Positions 38,333 to 49,056 are shown, numbered from the stretch's first letter. The stretch is 52,909 nucleotides of DNA from Candidatus Cloacimonetes bacterium HGW-Cloacimonetes-1 (GCA_002841975.1 PHBQ01000008.1:1-52909), one strand, 5' to 3'. The notes: generated from the sequence alone by a model not told the origin. Numbers and translations are program-made.

Positions 38333-41300
38333 ATGAAAACGAAACTCAAATATTTGTTATCCTTACTGTTCTTGATGGTAGTAACACTACCTGTTTTTGC
38401 TCTTTTCCCGGGTAATTGCCTCAATTTTGAGAGTGGTGATTATGTGTCGGGCAGTGGAATACCGGCGAGTTTTAGCAGTGGTGTCACCATTGAGGCATGG
38501 ATCAACCATTCCAGTTTAAGCCCCAACATTCAGCGCTACTTTACTGTTCTGGGTGAGAATATGGTGATTCGTTTGGATGAGGGCAGGTTAGATTTTTACA
38601 TCAAAGCCAGCTCCGGAGTGCAATATCGTATTCGCCCTGCTACACAGCTGGCCGTGGGACAATGGTATCATGTAGCAGGAACTTATGATGGGACCACTAT
38701 GAAACTGTATATGAATGGCACTCTTGTAGGTTCAGCTACTACGTCCGGTGGTATGTACGCCATTGGTGGCACTTTTAACATCGGTAATGGTGGTGAACCC
38801 ATGATCGGCAAAATCGATGATGTCCGGCTGTGGAATGTGGTACGCACTCCGGCCGAGATTGCCAATAACCGCAGTATTGAGCTTAGCGTACCTCAAACCG
38901 GACTCCAATCCAATTGGAAATTTGACGAAAGCAGCGGAACCACAGCAATAGATGCCTGTGGTCACTCCAATGGTACTTTGGTAAATATGACCAATGCAAA
39001 TTGGATAGCATCCAGCGTGCCTTACTCAAGCATTAGCGGAACAGTTTCCACCAATACTACCTGGAGTGCGGCCACGATAAACATCGCCGGGGATGTAACT
39101 ATTGCCAGTGCAGCCACTTTAACCATCAATCCCGGTGTTACGGTGAACTTTCTGGGAGCTTACAAATTGACGGTTGCAGGAAAACTGTTGGCTGTAGGTA
39201 CGGAGCAGGATTCCATCCGCTTTACCGGTTCCACATTACCTGCGTCAAAATGGAAAGGTATCAAGATGCTCAGCGGAAGCAGTGGAAGCTCGATCAGCTA
39301 TGGTGTAATCGAAAATGCAAGTGCAGACGGGGTCGAAACTTGGGGTGCTGTTTCTCTGGTGGGTGTCAACTCTGTAAATATCAGCTATACCAGGTTTTTT
39401 CACAACTACACGCTGAACTCCGCTGCATCGAATACTAACGGCGGTGCTGCTATCAACTGTGCCTACAGTTCTGCAAACATCTCCCACTGTACCTTTGAGG
39501 GAAATTATAGTACTGCAGCAAATGGAGGTGGTGCCATATATGCCCATCAGCAAGAAACATCTCCGTATGCCGTCTGTGCAAATCTAACAATAGAAAACTG
39601 TATATTCATCAATAACACTGCGGACAAATCTGGAGGAGCTATTACAGCCTCTGATGCCATGAGTGTAAACAACTGCTTATTCAAAGGTAATGTTACATCT
39701 GGTTTTGGTGGTGCAGTGTGCATTTATAATGGCGTTGCTCTTCCATTGACATACAATGTCAGCATAAATAACAGCATCTTTGACTCTAATGCCGCAAATG
39801 ATAGATATCTTAATCAAGCACTTGTCGCTTCCGGCACAGGGGGAGCAATATACATCTATTACAAAGGCGAGCACAACGTTACAAACTGTACCCTGATCAA
39901 CAATACTGCCACGTATGGCAACGATCTCTGGGTAGCGTCGGGCGGATATTCAAACACTGTACAGAATTTCAAAAATTGCATATTCTGGGGATCTGGTATA
40001 CGAATCATGACTTCCATAGCTCCCGGGATACATTTCTATTATTGCAACATCAAAGATATGAATGCTGTGCTTGGTGCCTGCGTAAACTGCTTTGAGCTTG
40101 ATCCTTTGATCTCCTATGCCGAGGGCAACCCCGGTTCAGGCTATCTGATGGATAGTTTTTCTCCCTGCATCAATGCAGGTGATCCCGCTACGATATTGAC
40201 AGGGTCTGCCCTTTATGACATCAATGGTAACCCTCGTTTCAAAACCTTTGCTTGGGCTGAAGGTAGCTTGGCTACTTCGCTGAATAGAATAGACGTGGGG
40301 GCTATTGAGGTCCAGGGTGATAGAGCTATCCTGTTAGACGGAACTGTAATAGATACAAATCAGAACATCCAGGATGATCTATATGTGATCAATCAGCGAA
40401 CCGTGAGTATAAATCCGGGGGTCTCGTTGGCTTTTACTCCCGGTAAACAGTTTATCGTCAATGGAAATCTGATCGCTGAGGGAACATATTCCAATCCGAT
40501 CACTTTTACCCAAATGACCCCAGAAACCGGATGGGGAGGATTGTCTTTTGACGGAACTATATCCGGTACCAATACCTCCAGTAGCCTGAAATATTGTACC
40601 GTGGAGCACGGCACAGAAAATGGTAATATCCGGGCAAACGCCTATCCCTTGCTGCAAATACAAAACTGTGTCATCCGAGCCGGGCAGGCAGAAAATGGCG
40701 GGGGAGTCAGCAACCTTCACTCCACTGTAAAAATGTCTAACTGCATCCTCGACAGCAATACTGCCCAGCAAGGTGGAGCCTTGTATCTCAACAATCCTGT
40801 AGTTGCAGAGGTGAGCAATTGCACTGTGGCAGATAATACATCGAGCAATGGGGGAGCAATCTATGCCACTGCGCTGGGCACTCCACCGCAAATCCGGAAC
40901 AGTATATTTTGGGCAAACGGCAGTTCACCCTTTGCCGGAAGTAGCCTCAGCGACGTTCAATATTGCGATATAGAGGGCGGATATTCGGGAACCGGGAACA
41001 TCAATCACGATCCGGAATTCACAGGTGAAGCTGCTAATCCGTACAACATATCCAACTCGTCTTTTTGTATCAATGCGGGTACAGCAGACATCAGCGAACT
41101 ATTTTTGCCGGTGAGCGATCTTAAGAACAATCCCCGGCTATATATACCCACTACCTCTTCTTCCGGTCGTATCGATATGGGAGCCTACGAGTATCAGGGG
41201 TATTTGTGTCCCGGAAACTTTAATGCTTCTGATGGCAGTAACTTGTATCCGGGATATGTTCATCTGAGCTGGACTTTTAACCCCAATTACAATCCTGCAA

Positions 41301-44300
41301 TTTCAGGATTCAGAGTCCTGCGCAACGGGACAATTCTGGCAACAACAAATAATCAGACTTATACATATCTGGACTATACTGCTTTGGGGGGCACTATTTA
41401 TGTCTATCAGATAGAGGCTTTCAATCAAACCGCAACAACTTTATCCACCGAAGACACCGGCTATATCAAGCCCAATGGTGTGATCTCCGGCCAAGTAAAG
41501 ACATCCAACGATAACCCCGTGATGGGAGTGAAAATATCCCTAGCTCCCTCCGTGGGCAGATGCATACAATTTGCGTACAATTCCTCCATATCCTTTGCGA
41601 ATCCAGAGGTGGAAATGAATCAGGACTTTACTCTGGAAATGTGGGTGAAAACCAACAGCACCAATGTAACCCTTCTGAAATCCGGCAACCAACGTCTGCA
41701 AATCGACCCTTCCGGGAAAGTCAAATATATGGATGGAATACAGTCTTTGGTTCAGCAGGACACATCGATTAACGTAAATGATAATAGCTGGCATCACATT
41801 GCTATGGTAAACGATGTTACTACCAACAATATGCACATGTATATTGACACTATCCAAGTTGCTGAGACTATGAACAGACATTTTGGTTTATACATGGCAG
41901 AAGACTTCGTCGTTCCCACGGGATTTGTAGGCTATATGGATGACATCCGGATTTGGACAGTCGTCCGAGATTCCTCCCAGATAGTAGAGTCAATGAGCAT
42001 CGTAGTACCCAGCAATTCACCCGGACTCAAGGGCTATTGGGCTATGAATGAAGGAACGGGATCCACTTTGTTTGATGCCACGAACTATGCACATAATGGG
42101 GTGGTGAGCAATTGCACCTGGTCTTCCAATGATGCAGGTATGTCTCTGGGTGCCCTTACCGATGGCTGGGGAAACTATATAATCTCCGAAATACCCTATG
42201 GCTCTGCCATCACATTCACGGTTACTCCCTCCAAGCTGGGGCATTTGTTCCAGCCGGAACAACGAATGGTGACCCTTAGTTCCAGCAATATCGCTGCCAA
42301 CAATGTGGACTTTACAGATAACTCTATGATTCCCATTTCCGGGTATATCAGGTATGATAATTCACTTATACCGGTGGCAAACGCCAGCATCTGGGTGAAT
42401 GGAGTACAAGCTATTCCGTTGGTGCTTACGAACGCGGACGGCTACTATGTATTGGAAGTGGAACATGGAACTGCTTGCGTTGTTTCAGCCCACTTTAATG
42501 AACATACTTTTGACCGCGTACAGAATCTGGGGACGGTTACCCATCCCTGGTCCAATATTAACTTCTATGATATGTTTAAAACAAATGTGTGCGTGCAAGT
42601 GGTAGGTGGTATCGAATCTTGGAGTATTGGTACTTTTGATCTTGCGCTTAGTTCAGCAACCAACTCGTACGATTATAGCCGGACCGTATCCGCAGCAGAG
42701 CTAGACTGGACCAGCGGGCAGGTAGTAATCGGCAACGTAATCCCGCTAAACTACAATATCACCATTGATCCTGTTGAAGATCCCTTTAACCTTGCCAATG
42801 ATGTTACGTTTACAATGACTCTGAACCTGGATCTGACCAATGCAGATGCTGCCGGGGATACTTTGCGTTTTGAGTGGCGGGCTCCACTCCACATTGCTGT
42901 GGCCTGGCCGGATTCCGTTTCTCTGGATCATTTTGAAGGCCAATACGCTGATTCACTTTTCTATGTAGTGACCCAGAACGAATGGTATTCGGTAGCTGTT
43001 TCAGCCTTTGAAGATTACAGCTTTACCGGTCATCCAAACCAAAAAACATATCTGACTGAATTTGATCTTAAAATCAAAGATGAAATAGGCACCAAGGGCA
43101 CTACAAATGTAAGCATAGCGGATACTACTGTCTATGTATATAGCTTTGTGCCTCATCTACCAAACATTCAGGCCGATTATGCTCGGCAATACCAGAAACA
43201 GATCGAATTTACGGTAAGAGATAGAGCTTCAAATCGAACGGTAACCAAAAGTGACTGGGCTCTGACGGAAGGAGTGAAACCACTTGAAAGCACTTTTGCT
43301 ACTACTTCACCGGCGCTTCCTCTCCTGATAATGCATGATCCTCCCGGTGATGGGAGCTTTGCTTCCTTCGCTACTCAAAGCAGTGTTTCCCAGTCTTTCA
43401 GCGTTAGCGCGTGTAAAGACAGGACAACTGATACCTTTGCTAAATTGCACTTGGGTACCGATATCACCTTTCAAGCAGGCACCGGCTTTTTCAACAAAGA
43501 AACGAAGATAGACATCACTGCTGATATGGAATCCGGTTTATCTGTGGAAAAGAAACAGAGCAGTAGTAAGGAGCAAACCTATACTTTTACCACCTCCGAA
43601 GCATATACCACCTCCAATGCTGATGCCATCATCGGTGATGGAGCCGATGTATTTGTAGGTGCAGCTATCAATCTGGTATGGGGTAGTACAAAGTTAGTAT
43701 CTTGGGATGCAGTGGCTCATAATGTAGTCTTGGAGAACGATTGTATGATCACTCCCAATGGCTTTGCCACAGTTTATATTTATACGGATAGCCAAATCCG
43801 CAATACTGTAATACCAAATCTTGTGACAATCGGGGATACCACCTCTGCTAACCTGTGGCGACAGTATCTGGTAATGAATGAAGATAACAAAGCAAATGCC
43901 ACAACCAATCCCAATCATCCCGGTAATTATTCTTTCAATGCCGGTCCCTCCTATACATATACAGAATCTAATGCTGTATCCGGAAGGCAGACATTTGAAT
44001 TTGAACAAGTGGTGAGTGCTACACTTGGGGCAACATTAGGTATCAGTGTAGATGGTATGGGTGTTGAGGGTGGAACCAGTATTAAAACTGCCATTACTTT
44101 AGGTAGTTCAGAAACATCGACAACAGAGGCTACCACCACTTCATCCTTCACTTTGGCAGATGATGATATTACCTCTGCCCTCTCCGATAATTCTGACTAT
44201 TTCTCGGTAGATGTAGGGGTAGATCCTCAGTATGGAACTCCGGTATTTCATTTAGTCTCCGGTGCATCCTCCTGCCCATGGGAGCCCAATACACAACCTC

Positions 44301-46585
44301 GTGAGGGTGTGATGATGACGGCGAATACATATTCTGTCAGTAATTTGCCCATGGGCTCTACCGCAGCTTTTCTGTTGTATCTCAGCAACACGAGCCAAAC
44401 AAATGAAGCTCGCAGATACTTCCTGGAAGTGATGAATGCCACAAACACCACGGGAGCAACCGTCAAAATCAACGGTGCTACCGTTGGTGGGAGGATGGCA
44501 TTTGATCTGGAAGGCGGTCAAACTACCCAGGCTGTTTTGACAGTAGATCCGGGTCTCTTTGGTTATGAGATGGAAGACTTGACATTGGAGTTCTATGCCG
44601 AGGGAGATAGAGGTTCTGAGGGGCCACCAGATCATTACTTTGATGTTTTCAAATCCTTTGATATCTCTTGGGAAGCTCCATATAGCAGAGTTGCTATTCG
44701 GAACCCACAGAATAACTGGATGGCAAACCAGGCTCTAAACGACACGTTGGCAATTGTCTTGCAGGATTATGACCTCACCAAAGCAGACTTCACATCCATC
44801 AAACTGCAATACAAACATCCGCAATCCGCCATCTGGCTACCTGCTTTTGAAGTAATGAGAGATGCTCTGGAAGGCCATCCCTACTATATTACAGTTCCCT
44901 GGAATATCTCCACTTTGGCAGACGGTGCTTATCAGCTTCGGGCTACAACTACTCTAAACAACATTCCAGTTGATTGGTTTACGGATACCATCACAGGAAC
45001 CATCGACCGCAGCTCTCCTGTGGTGTGGGGTTTGCCCCAACCATCAGACGGAGTGTTACAATTGGGTGATGTAATATCCCTTACTTTTACAGAGGATATC
45101 GATCCCAACTCCATTTATCCGGAATCCGTTTCAGTGCTTGTTCTCCGAAATCAATTGGATATTGATGTAAATGTACAGGTGAATGGAAGCTCAGTTTCGA
45201 TTGTTCCTCGTACAACAGCCAATTATTATATGGAAAACGAAAACGTAAAGGTTACAGTTTCCGGCCTCAAAGACATGTTTGGAAATCCTATGGCGGAAGC
45301 GGTGGAGTGGGAATTCTATGTAAACGCCAATCCGGTTGCTTGGGCTCAGCCTCGGCTGGAGATCATCAAACCGCTGGGACAATCGTTAGAAATCACTACC
45401 TATCTGCACAATTCCGGTGGTCAGATGACTTCATTTACCATCACAGATTTACCGGAATGGCTTACTGTGAATACCGGCAGCGGAAATATCTTGCCCTTGG
45501 GCTCGCAAACTCTGGTGTTTACGGTAAGCAATCAGTTGGGTTACGGTACCTTCCGGGACACTGTCTATGCCGATATTCCCAGTTTGGGCAAAGAACCTCT
45601 CATCTTTGAAGTAAATGTGTTGGCAAATCCTCCTGTCTGGGCAACCACCCAACTGGATAATTTTGATTACTCCATGACCATCACCGGGCAACTGATGATG
45701 GAAGGCGAAATCTCCTCTGATGCCAACGACATTATCGGAGCTTTTGTACTGGATGCAAATAATGATTATGTCTGCCGTGGCTATGCCAATATCAAGAGCG
45801 TGCCATACTCGGGAGGAGCTTATCTGTTCTTCCTGACTATCCACAGTAATGAAGAAGACCCGGAAGAACTCTACTTCAGGGTTTGGGATTCTTCTACCAA
45901 CAAGGAGCATTTTGGCATCACGGAATCCTATAGCTTCAGCTCCGGAGAGGTTTACGGTACGCCGATTTTGCCGGTGACCATTCATGTCAGCCCCACTTTG
46001 TTCCGCTCTATACCTTGCCGTAGCGGCTGGAACTGGATTTCGGTGAACTTACTCAATTCTACCTCAATGCAGGTGAATGATGTACTGGCGACTCTTTCTC
46101 CTGCGGAAAATGATGTCATAAAAAGCCAAACGGCTTATGATCAATACCACACAGGCATAGGCTGGATAGGAAATCTGAATACCATTGCTACCACAGAAAT
46201 GGTGAAAATCAAGCTCACTAATCCTGATGAATTGCAAGTGATCGGAAGCCTGGAACCGCCTCTCACCACTCCGCTTGCTTATGGCAGCGGCTGGAACTGG
46301 ATTGGATATCTGCCACATGTGAGCATCAGTGTCACACAAGCGCTGGCAAACATTCCCAATCCTGTGACCGGAGACCTGATCAAAAACCAAACCGGCTACT
46401 CTCAATACATAGATGGATACGGTTGGTTCGGATCCCTGCTCTTTATGGATGCCGGGAAAGGCTATATGCTGAAGACTATAAACAGTGGTTCTTTTACCTA
46501 TCCGGATTATGTAATACCTCGCGAGGAAACACCGGACTGGAACAAGGCTCCAATAGCCACCCTACGCGAACCGGACGGCTGGTAG
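38333..46585 (+). CDS. Giant secreted LamG / beta-helix protein, ended early by TAG
   Basis: A 2750-aa protein. The start at 38333 gives a signal peptide (MKTKLKYLLSLLFLMVVTLPVFA) with AGGAG upstream. Domains in order: LamG (about 25-190); right-handed beta-helix of Pmp type with many GG(G)AI and NxxF/CxF repeats (about 230-900); a second LamG (about 1040-1240); a CarboxypepD_reg-like Ig module (about 1310-1380); a long beta-rich region; a Big_5-like Ig domain (about 2230-2330); and repeated GWNWI modules near the end. It is predicted to be exported to the cell surface. The TAG at 46583-46585 is followed in the same frame by 211 sense codons of a module homologous to one inside this protein (see next entry), so the gene is probably interrupted. 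Confidence 0.9.
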   Translation: MKTKLKYLLSLLFLMVVTLPVFALFPGNCLNFESGDYVSGSGIPASFSSGVTIEAWINHSSLSPNIQRYFTVLGENMVIRLDEGRLDFYIKASSGVQYRIRPATQLAVGQWYHVAGTYDGTTMKLYMNGTLVGSATTSGGMYAIGGTFNIGNGGEPMIGKIDDVRLWNVVRTPAEIANNRSIELSVPQTGLQSNWKFDESSGTTAIDACGHSNGTLVNMTNANWIASSVPYSSISGTVSTNTTWSAATINIAGDVTIASAATLTINPGVTVNFLGAYKLTVAGKLLAVGTEQDSIRFTGSTLPASKWKGIKMLSGSSGSSISYGVIENASADGVETWGAVSLVGVNSVNISYTRFFHNYTLNSAASNTNGGAAINCAYSSANISHCTFEGNYSTAANGGGAIYAHQQETSPYAVCANLTIENCIFINNTADKSGGAITASDAMSVNNCLFKGNVTSGFGGAVCIYNGVALPLTYNVSINNSIFDSNAANDRYLNQALVASGTGGAIYIYYKGEHNVTNCTLINNTATYGNDLWVASGGYSNTVQNFKNCIFWGSGIRIMTSIAPGIHFYYCNIKDMNAVLGACVNCFELDPLISYAEGNPGSGYLMDSFSPCINAGDPATILTGSALYDINGNPRFKTFAWAEGSLATSLNRIDVGAIEVQGDRAILLDGTVIDTNQNIQDDLYVINQRTVSINPGVSLAFTPGKQFIVNGNLIAEGTYSNPITFTQMTPETGWGGLSFDGTISGTNTSSSLKYCTVEHGTENGNIRANAYPLLQIQNCVIRAGQAENGGGVSNLHSTVKMSNCILDSNTAQQGGALYLNNPVVAEVSNCTVADNTSSNGGAIYATALGTPPQIRNSIFWANGSSPFAGSSLSDVQYCDIEGGYSGTGNINHDPEFTGEAANPYNISNSSFCINAGTADISELFLPVSDLKNNPRLYIPTTSSSGRIDMGAYEYQGYLCPGNFNASDGSNLYPGYVHLSWTFNPNYNPAISGFRVLRNGTILATTNNQTYTYLDYTALGGTIYVYQIEAFNQTATTLSTEDTGYIKPNGVISGQVKTSNDNPVMGVKISLAPSVGRCIQFAYNSSISFANPEVEMNQDFTLEMWVKTNSTNVTLLKSGNQRLQIDPSGKVKYMDGIQSLVQQDTSINVNDNSWHHIAMVNDVTTNNMHMYIDTIQVAETMNRHFGLYMAEDFVVPTGFVGYMDDIRIWTVVRDSSQIVESMSIVVPSNSPGLKGYWAMNEGTGSTLFDATNYAHNGVVSNCTWSSNDAGMSLGALTDGWGNYIISEIPYGSAITFTVTPSKLGHLFQPEQRMVTLSSSNIAANNVDFTDNSMIPISGYIRYDNSLIPVANASIWVNGVQAIPLVLTNADGYYVLEVEHGTACVVSAHFNEHTFDRVQNLGTVTHPWSNINFYDMFKTNVCVQVVGGIESWSIGTFDLALSSATNSYDYSRTVSAAELDWTSGQVVIGNVIPLNYNITIDPVEDPFNLANDVTFTMTLNLDLTNADAAGDTLRFEWRAPLHIAVAWPDSVSLDHFEGQYADSLFYVVTQNEWYSVAVSAFEDYSFTGHPNQKTYLTEFDLKIKDEIGTKGTTNVSIADTTVYVYSFVPHLPNIQADYARQYQKQIEFTVRDRASNRTVTKSDWALTEGVKPLESTFATTSPALPLLIMHDPPGDGSFASFATQSSVSQSFSVSACKDRTTDTFAKLHLGTDITFQAGTGFFNKETKIDITADMESGLSVEKKQSSSKEQTYTFTTSEAYTTSNADAIIGDGADVFVGAAINLVWGSTKLVSWDAVAHNVVLENDCMITPNGFATVYIYTDSQIRNTVIPNLVTIGDTTSANLWRQYLVMNEDNKANATTNPNHPGNYSFNAGPSYTYTESNAVSGRQTFEFEQVVSATLGATLGISVDGMGVEGGTSIKTAITLGSSETSTTEATTTSSFTLADDDITSALSDNSDYFSVDVGVDPQYGTPVFHLVSGASSCPWEPNTQPREGVMMTANTYSVSNLPMGSTAAFLLYLSNTSQTNEARRYFLEVMNATNTTGATVKINGATVGGRMAFDLEGGQTTQAVLTVDPGLFGYEMEDLTLEFYAEGDRGSEGPPDHYFDVFKSFDISWEAPYSRVAIRNPQNNWMANQALNDTLAIVLQDYDLTKADFTSIKLQYKHPQSAIWLPAFEVMRDALEGHPYYITVPWNISTLADGAYQLRATTTLNNIPVDWFTDTITGTIDRSSPVVWGLPQPSDGVLQLGDVISLTFTEDIDPNSIYPESVSVLVLRNQLDIDVNVQVNGSSVSIVPRTTANYYMENENVKVTVSGLKDMFGNPMAEAVEWEFYVNANPVAWAQPRLEIIKPLGQSLEITTYLHNSGGQMTSFTITDLPEWLTVNTGSGNILPLGSQTLVFTVSNQLGYGTFRDTVYADIPSLGKEPLIFEVNVLANPPVWATTQLDNFDYSMTITGQLMMEGEISSDANDIIGAFVLDANNDYVCRGYANIKSVPYSGGAYLFFLTIHSNEEDPEELYFRVWDSSTNKEHFGITESYSFSSGEVYGTPILPVTIHVSPTLFRSIPCRSGWNWISVNLLNSTSMQVNDVLATLSPAENDVIKSQTAYDQYHTGIGWIGNLNTIATTEMVKIKLTNPDELQVIGSLEPPLTTPLAYGSGWNWIGYLPHVSISVTQALANIPNPVTGDLIKNQTGYSQYIDGYGWFGSLLFMDAGKGYMLKTINSGSFTYPDYVIPREETPDWNKAPIATLREPDGW

Positions 46586-47221
46586 GTCAATCCTCTGGAA
46601 TATGAATACTCTGCCAATATCACATCCGTAGTAAGTAGCAACAATACTCTGCTTAATAGCCAAAACATCTTGCTGGCCGCGTTTTACGGCGACGAGTGCC
46701 GCGGGATCGCCACCCCGGTCCGAGTGCTCGACCAATGGGTGTTTTTTCTCACCCAGTATTCCAATGCGCAGAACCAACCCCTTACCTACAAGATCTATTG
46801 GGCTGACAGCGAAGAGATTATGGATGTACAGGAGAGCTTGCCCTTTGTCAATAATCAAATCTTGGGCAATCCCCTGGAACCTTATACCTTCCATCTTCCC
46901 ATGGCTACTTTGAGTGCTCCTGCCAATGTCTGTCTGGAGTTGGTAGAAAATCAGATCAAACTAAGCTGGGAAAGCGTCGCCGGTGCCGTCTCCTACAAGA
47001 TCTTTGCAGCAGATAGTCCGGAAGGACCTTTCACGGATGTATCCCAACTCGGCTCCTTTGCTCGCAACACAGCAATTCCAAGCGGAAATGAATGGGACAG
47101 ATCCGCAAAAGTGAACGCGGTTCGCAATTCCTCCGAACGAGCCTACCTTTACTGGAGTTGTGAGATTCCGATTCGTCCCGCTCAATTCTATTACATCGCA
47201 GCTTCCACGGATATTCCCTAA
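46586..47221 (+). pseudogene. In-frame 3' continuation of the giant secreted protein after TAG
   Basis: Directly after the TAG the same frame reads VNPLEYEYSANITSVV and continues for 211 codons to TAA at 47219-47221. The segment YEYSANITSVV, LLAAFYGDECRGIATPV, WVFFLTQYSN, YKIYWADSEE, FVNNQILGNPLEPY repeats the layout of an earlier module of the giant protein (YSMTITGQL, IIGAFVLDANNDYVCRGYA, YLFFLTIHSNEE, LYFRVWDSSTN, GTPILP). An FN3-like domain follows (APANVCLELVENQIKLSWESV). No ATG or ribosome-binding site suits separate translation; the first usable start would be TTG at 46670. No C-terminal sorting domain is present, which is unusual for this protein family. Confidence 0.8.
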
Positions 47222-47272
47222 GTTTTAGGGTGATGCCAGTCGCATCATTTATCTGCAGGCTAACAAATCCAG

Positions 47273-47304
47273 CCCGTCTGCTCAGTTTAGCAGGCGGGTT
47301 TTTT
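47273..47304 (+). terminator. Rho-independent terminator of the giant-protein gene
   Basis: Stem CCCGTCTGCT (47273-47282) pairs with AGCAGGCGGG (47289-47298), with one G-U pair and a 6-base loop CAGTTT, and is followed by TTTTTT (47299-47304). It lies 52 nt after the final TAA at 47221 and separates this gene from the membrane-complex operon. It therefore treats the post-TAG segment as part of the transcript. Confidence 0.9.
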
Positions 47305-47323
47305 CTCGAACAGGAGTTACCAG

Positions 47324-47433
47324 TCCGTAGCCGGAGGACACCGATCCTCCGCACAGAAAATGTAGGGGCGAATGGTGGTTCGCCAGTTTTCATTGCGTTT
47401 CAATCCGTAGCCGGAGGATGCCGATCCTCCGCA
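47324..47433. repeat. Two 30-bp hairpin repeats with period 80
   Basis: Copies at 47324-47353 and 47404-47433 read TCCGTAGCCGGAGGA..CCGATCCTCCGCA with two differing bases; each folds through GGAGGA and TCCTCC. Between them is a short GGGGCGAATGGTGGTTCGCC palindrome-like element. Further GCTC-rich inverted words (AGCTCGGAGCTTCAGCAAGCTCCGG) follow to 47480. This is a REP-like intergenic repeat cluster with no gene. The rest of 47222-47577 also shows nothing codable. Confidence 0.75.
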
Positions 47434-47577
47434 AAGACAAAAGCTCGGAGCTTCAGCAAGCTCCGGTACGAAAAGCTCCGGTATGGCAAGCCAAAAATAA
47501 CTTTACAAGATTACTTGTTTATTGATGGTGGGCAGTAAAGCAAAATTGAGGAGTGTAATCCTTTTTTGGATGAAGAT

Positions 47578-49056
47578 ATGGCTGATTGCAGATCATCTGT
47601 GGAGTTTTCGCCCGGAATCCCAATAATCACGGACGATATACCCATCCTGTCGACTGTTGAATTTATTGAAAAGTGTCTGAGCCTCGCAGCTCTGTCCTAT
47701 CTGCCTTTGGTGTATTGTGGCAGTCGGGAGCGCTTGATCCTGTGTATCATGGGTAGTCGGGACGGAAAGGACACCGCTGTCTTTAGCACTCCCTTTCCGG
47801 AGGGGCACAGCTATGCCTCGCTCACACCTCTGGCACCGGTGTTTCATATCTTTGAGCGAGAGCTGTGGGAAGAATGGCAAATCGTGTCCACGGGCCACCC
47901 TTGGCTGAAACCGCTGCGTTATTCAGATCCCGATAGACATGCCATCAAAGATTATCCCTTCTTTTCCTCTGCGTCTCCGGAATTGCATGAAGTGGCGGTG
48001 GGGCCTGTGCATGCGGGAGTCATCGAGCCCGGTCATTTCCGCTTTATTTGCGACGGCGAGACCGTGCATCACCTCGAAATCCAACTGGGCTATCAGCATC
48101 GGGGAGTGATGGAACTCTTTTTAGAGGGAGATATTTGTGCCCGGATGCAGCTGGCAGAACAAATTGCCGGTGATAGTGTGATCGGACATGGCATGGCTTA
48201 TGTGAGGCTCATCGAAGCGCTGAGCGGGATCACGGTTACGGATCCTGTACACAGGGTACGAGCCATAGCTCTGGAACTGGAACGCATTGCCATGCATCTG
48301 GCGGATCTTTCTGCCCTGGCCGGTGACATTGCCTATCTCTCCGGTCTCAATTTCTTTGCCGCACTCCGCACAAACGTGATCAATCTCTGCCTCCAATTTT
48401 GTGGCAGTCGCTATGGCAAAGGCTGGCTCTGCCCGGGTGGGATCAATTTTGGCATTGATGCCGAACACAACAGTTATGCCGTCAATGTCCTCCGAAAGGT
48501 GCGCTGCCAAGTGATGTATTGTGGAGATGCGATGTTTAATAACGGGGGAGTGGACAGTAGATTTGATAGCACCGGTATAGTAAAAAAAGCTGATGCGCTC
48601 AGCCTCGGATTTCGGGGGATGGTGGCACGCAGTTGTGGAATCTCTCGCGACGCCAGAGCAGCGTATCCATTTTGTCCCTATCAGGATTTTGAGCCAATAT
48701 GCCTGGAATCCGGAGACGTCTATGACCGGGCTTATCTACGTTATCAAGAAGTTTTGGCATCACTCGAGATGATTTTGAACTGGCTCTCAACTCTGCCGGA
48801 AGTCGCTCCCCAGTGCATCTCTCCGACGCAGTTACTGCCAAACCGGACAGCCTATAGCATCGTGGAAGGTTGGCGCGGGGAGATCGTGCATGCCCTCCGC
48901 ACCGATGCGGATGGCAGACCAGTGTTTTACCGCATCTATGATCCTTCTTTTCACAACTGGACTGCCCTGGCTTTATCTGTACGAGGCAACGGAGTTTCGG
49001 ACTTTCCGGTCTGCAACAAGAGTTTTAACCTCTCCTACTGTGGTCACGATTTATGA
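47578..49056 (+). CDS. Group 4 hydrogenase-like large subunit (HyfG/NuoCD-like) lacking Ni-binding cysteines
   Basis: A 492-aa fusion of a 30-kDa (NuoC/HycE N-terminal-like) domain and a 49-kDa large-subunit domain. HLEIQLGYQHRGVMELF (about 165-181) and GDSVIGHGMAYV are typical. In [NiFe] enzymes the L1 motif is RxCGxC; here it reads QIAGDS (about 195-200), with both Cys replaced. The C-terminus SFNLSYCGHDL lacks the L2 CxxC. So it should not bind the NiFe centre and probably belongs to an energy-converting hydrogenase-related (Ehr) complex. Start is uncertain: ATG 47578 or TTG 47566 (GAGGAG lies 12 nt before the TTG). Its stop is 9 nt before the small-subunit gene. Confidence 0.85.
   Translation: MADCRSSVEFSPGIPIITDDIPILSTVEFIEKCLSLAALSYLPLVYCGSRERLILCIMGSRDGKDTAVFSTPFPEGHSYASLTPLAPVFHIFERELWEEWQIVSTGHPWLKPLRYSDPDRHAIKDYPFFSSASPELHEVAVGPVHAGVIEPGHFRFICDGETVHHLEIQLGYQHRGVMELFLEGDICARMQLAEQIAGDSVIGHGMAYVRLIEALSGITVTDPVHRVRAIALELERIAMHLADLSALAGDIAYLSGLNFFAALRTNVINLCLQFCGSRYGKGWLCPGGINFGIDAEHNSYAVNVLRKVRCQVMYCGDAMFNNGGVDSRFDSTGIVKKADALSLGFRGMVARSCGISRDARAAYPFCPYQDFEPICLESGDVYDRAYLRYQEVLASLEMILNWLSTLPEVAPQCISPTQLLPNRTAYSIVEGWRGEIVHALRTDADGRPVFYRIYDPSFHNWTALALSVRGNGVSDFPVCNKSFNLSYCGHDL

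Noticed and set aside
46583-46585. Genetic-code change with TAG as a sense codon
   Set aside because: TAG ends several other genes in the window at positions that fit their domain ends, so it works as a normal stop.
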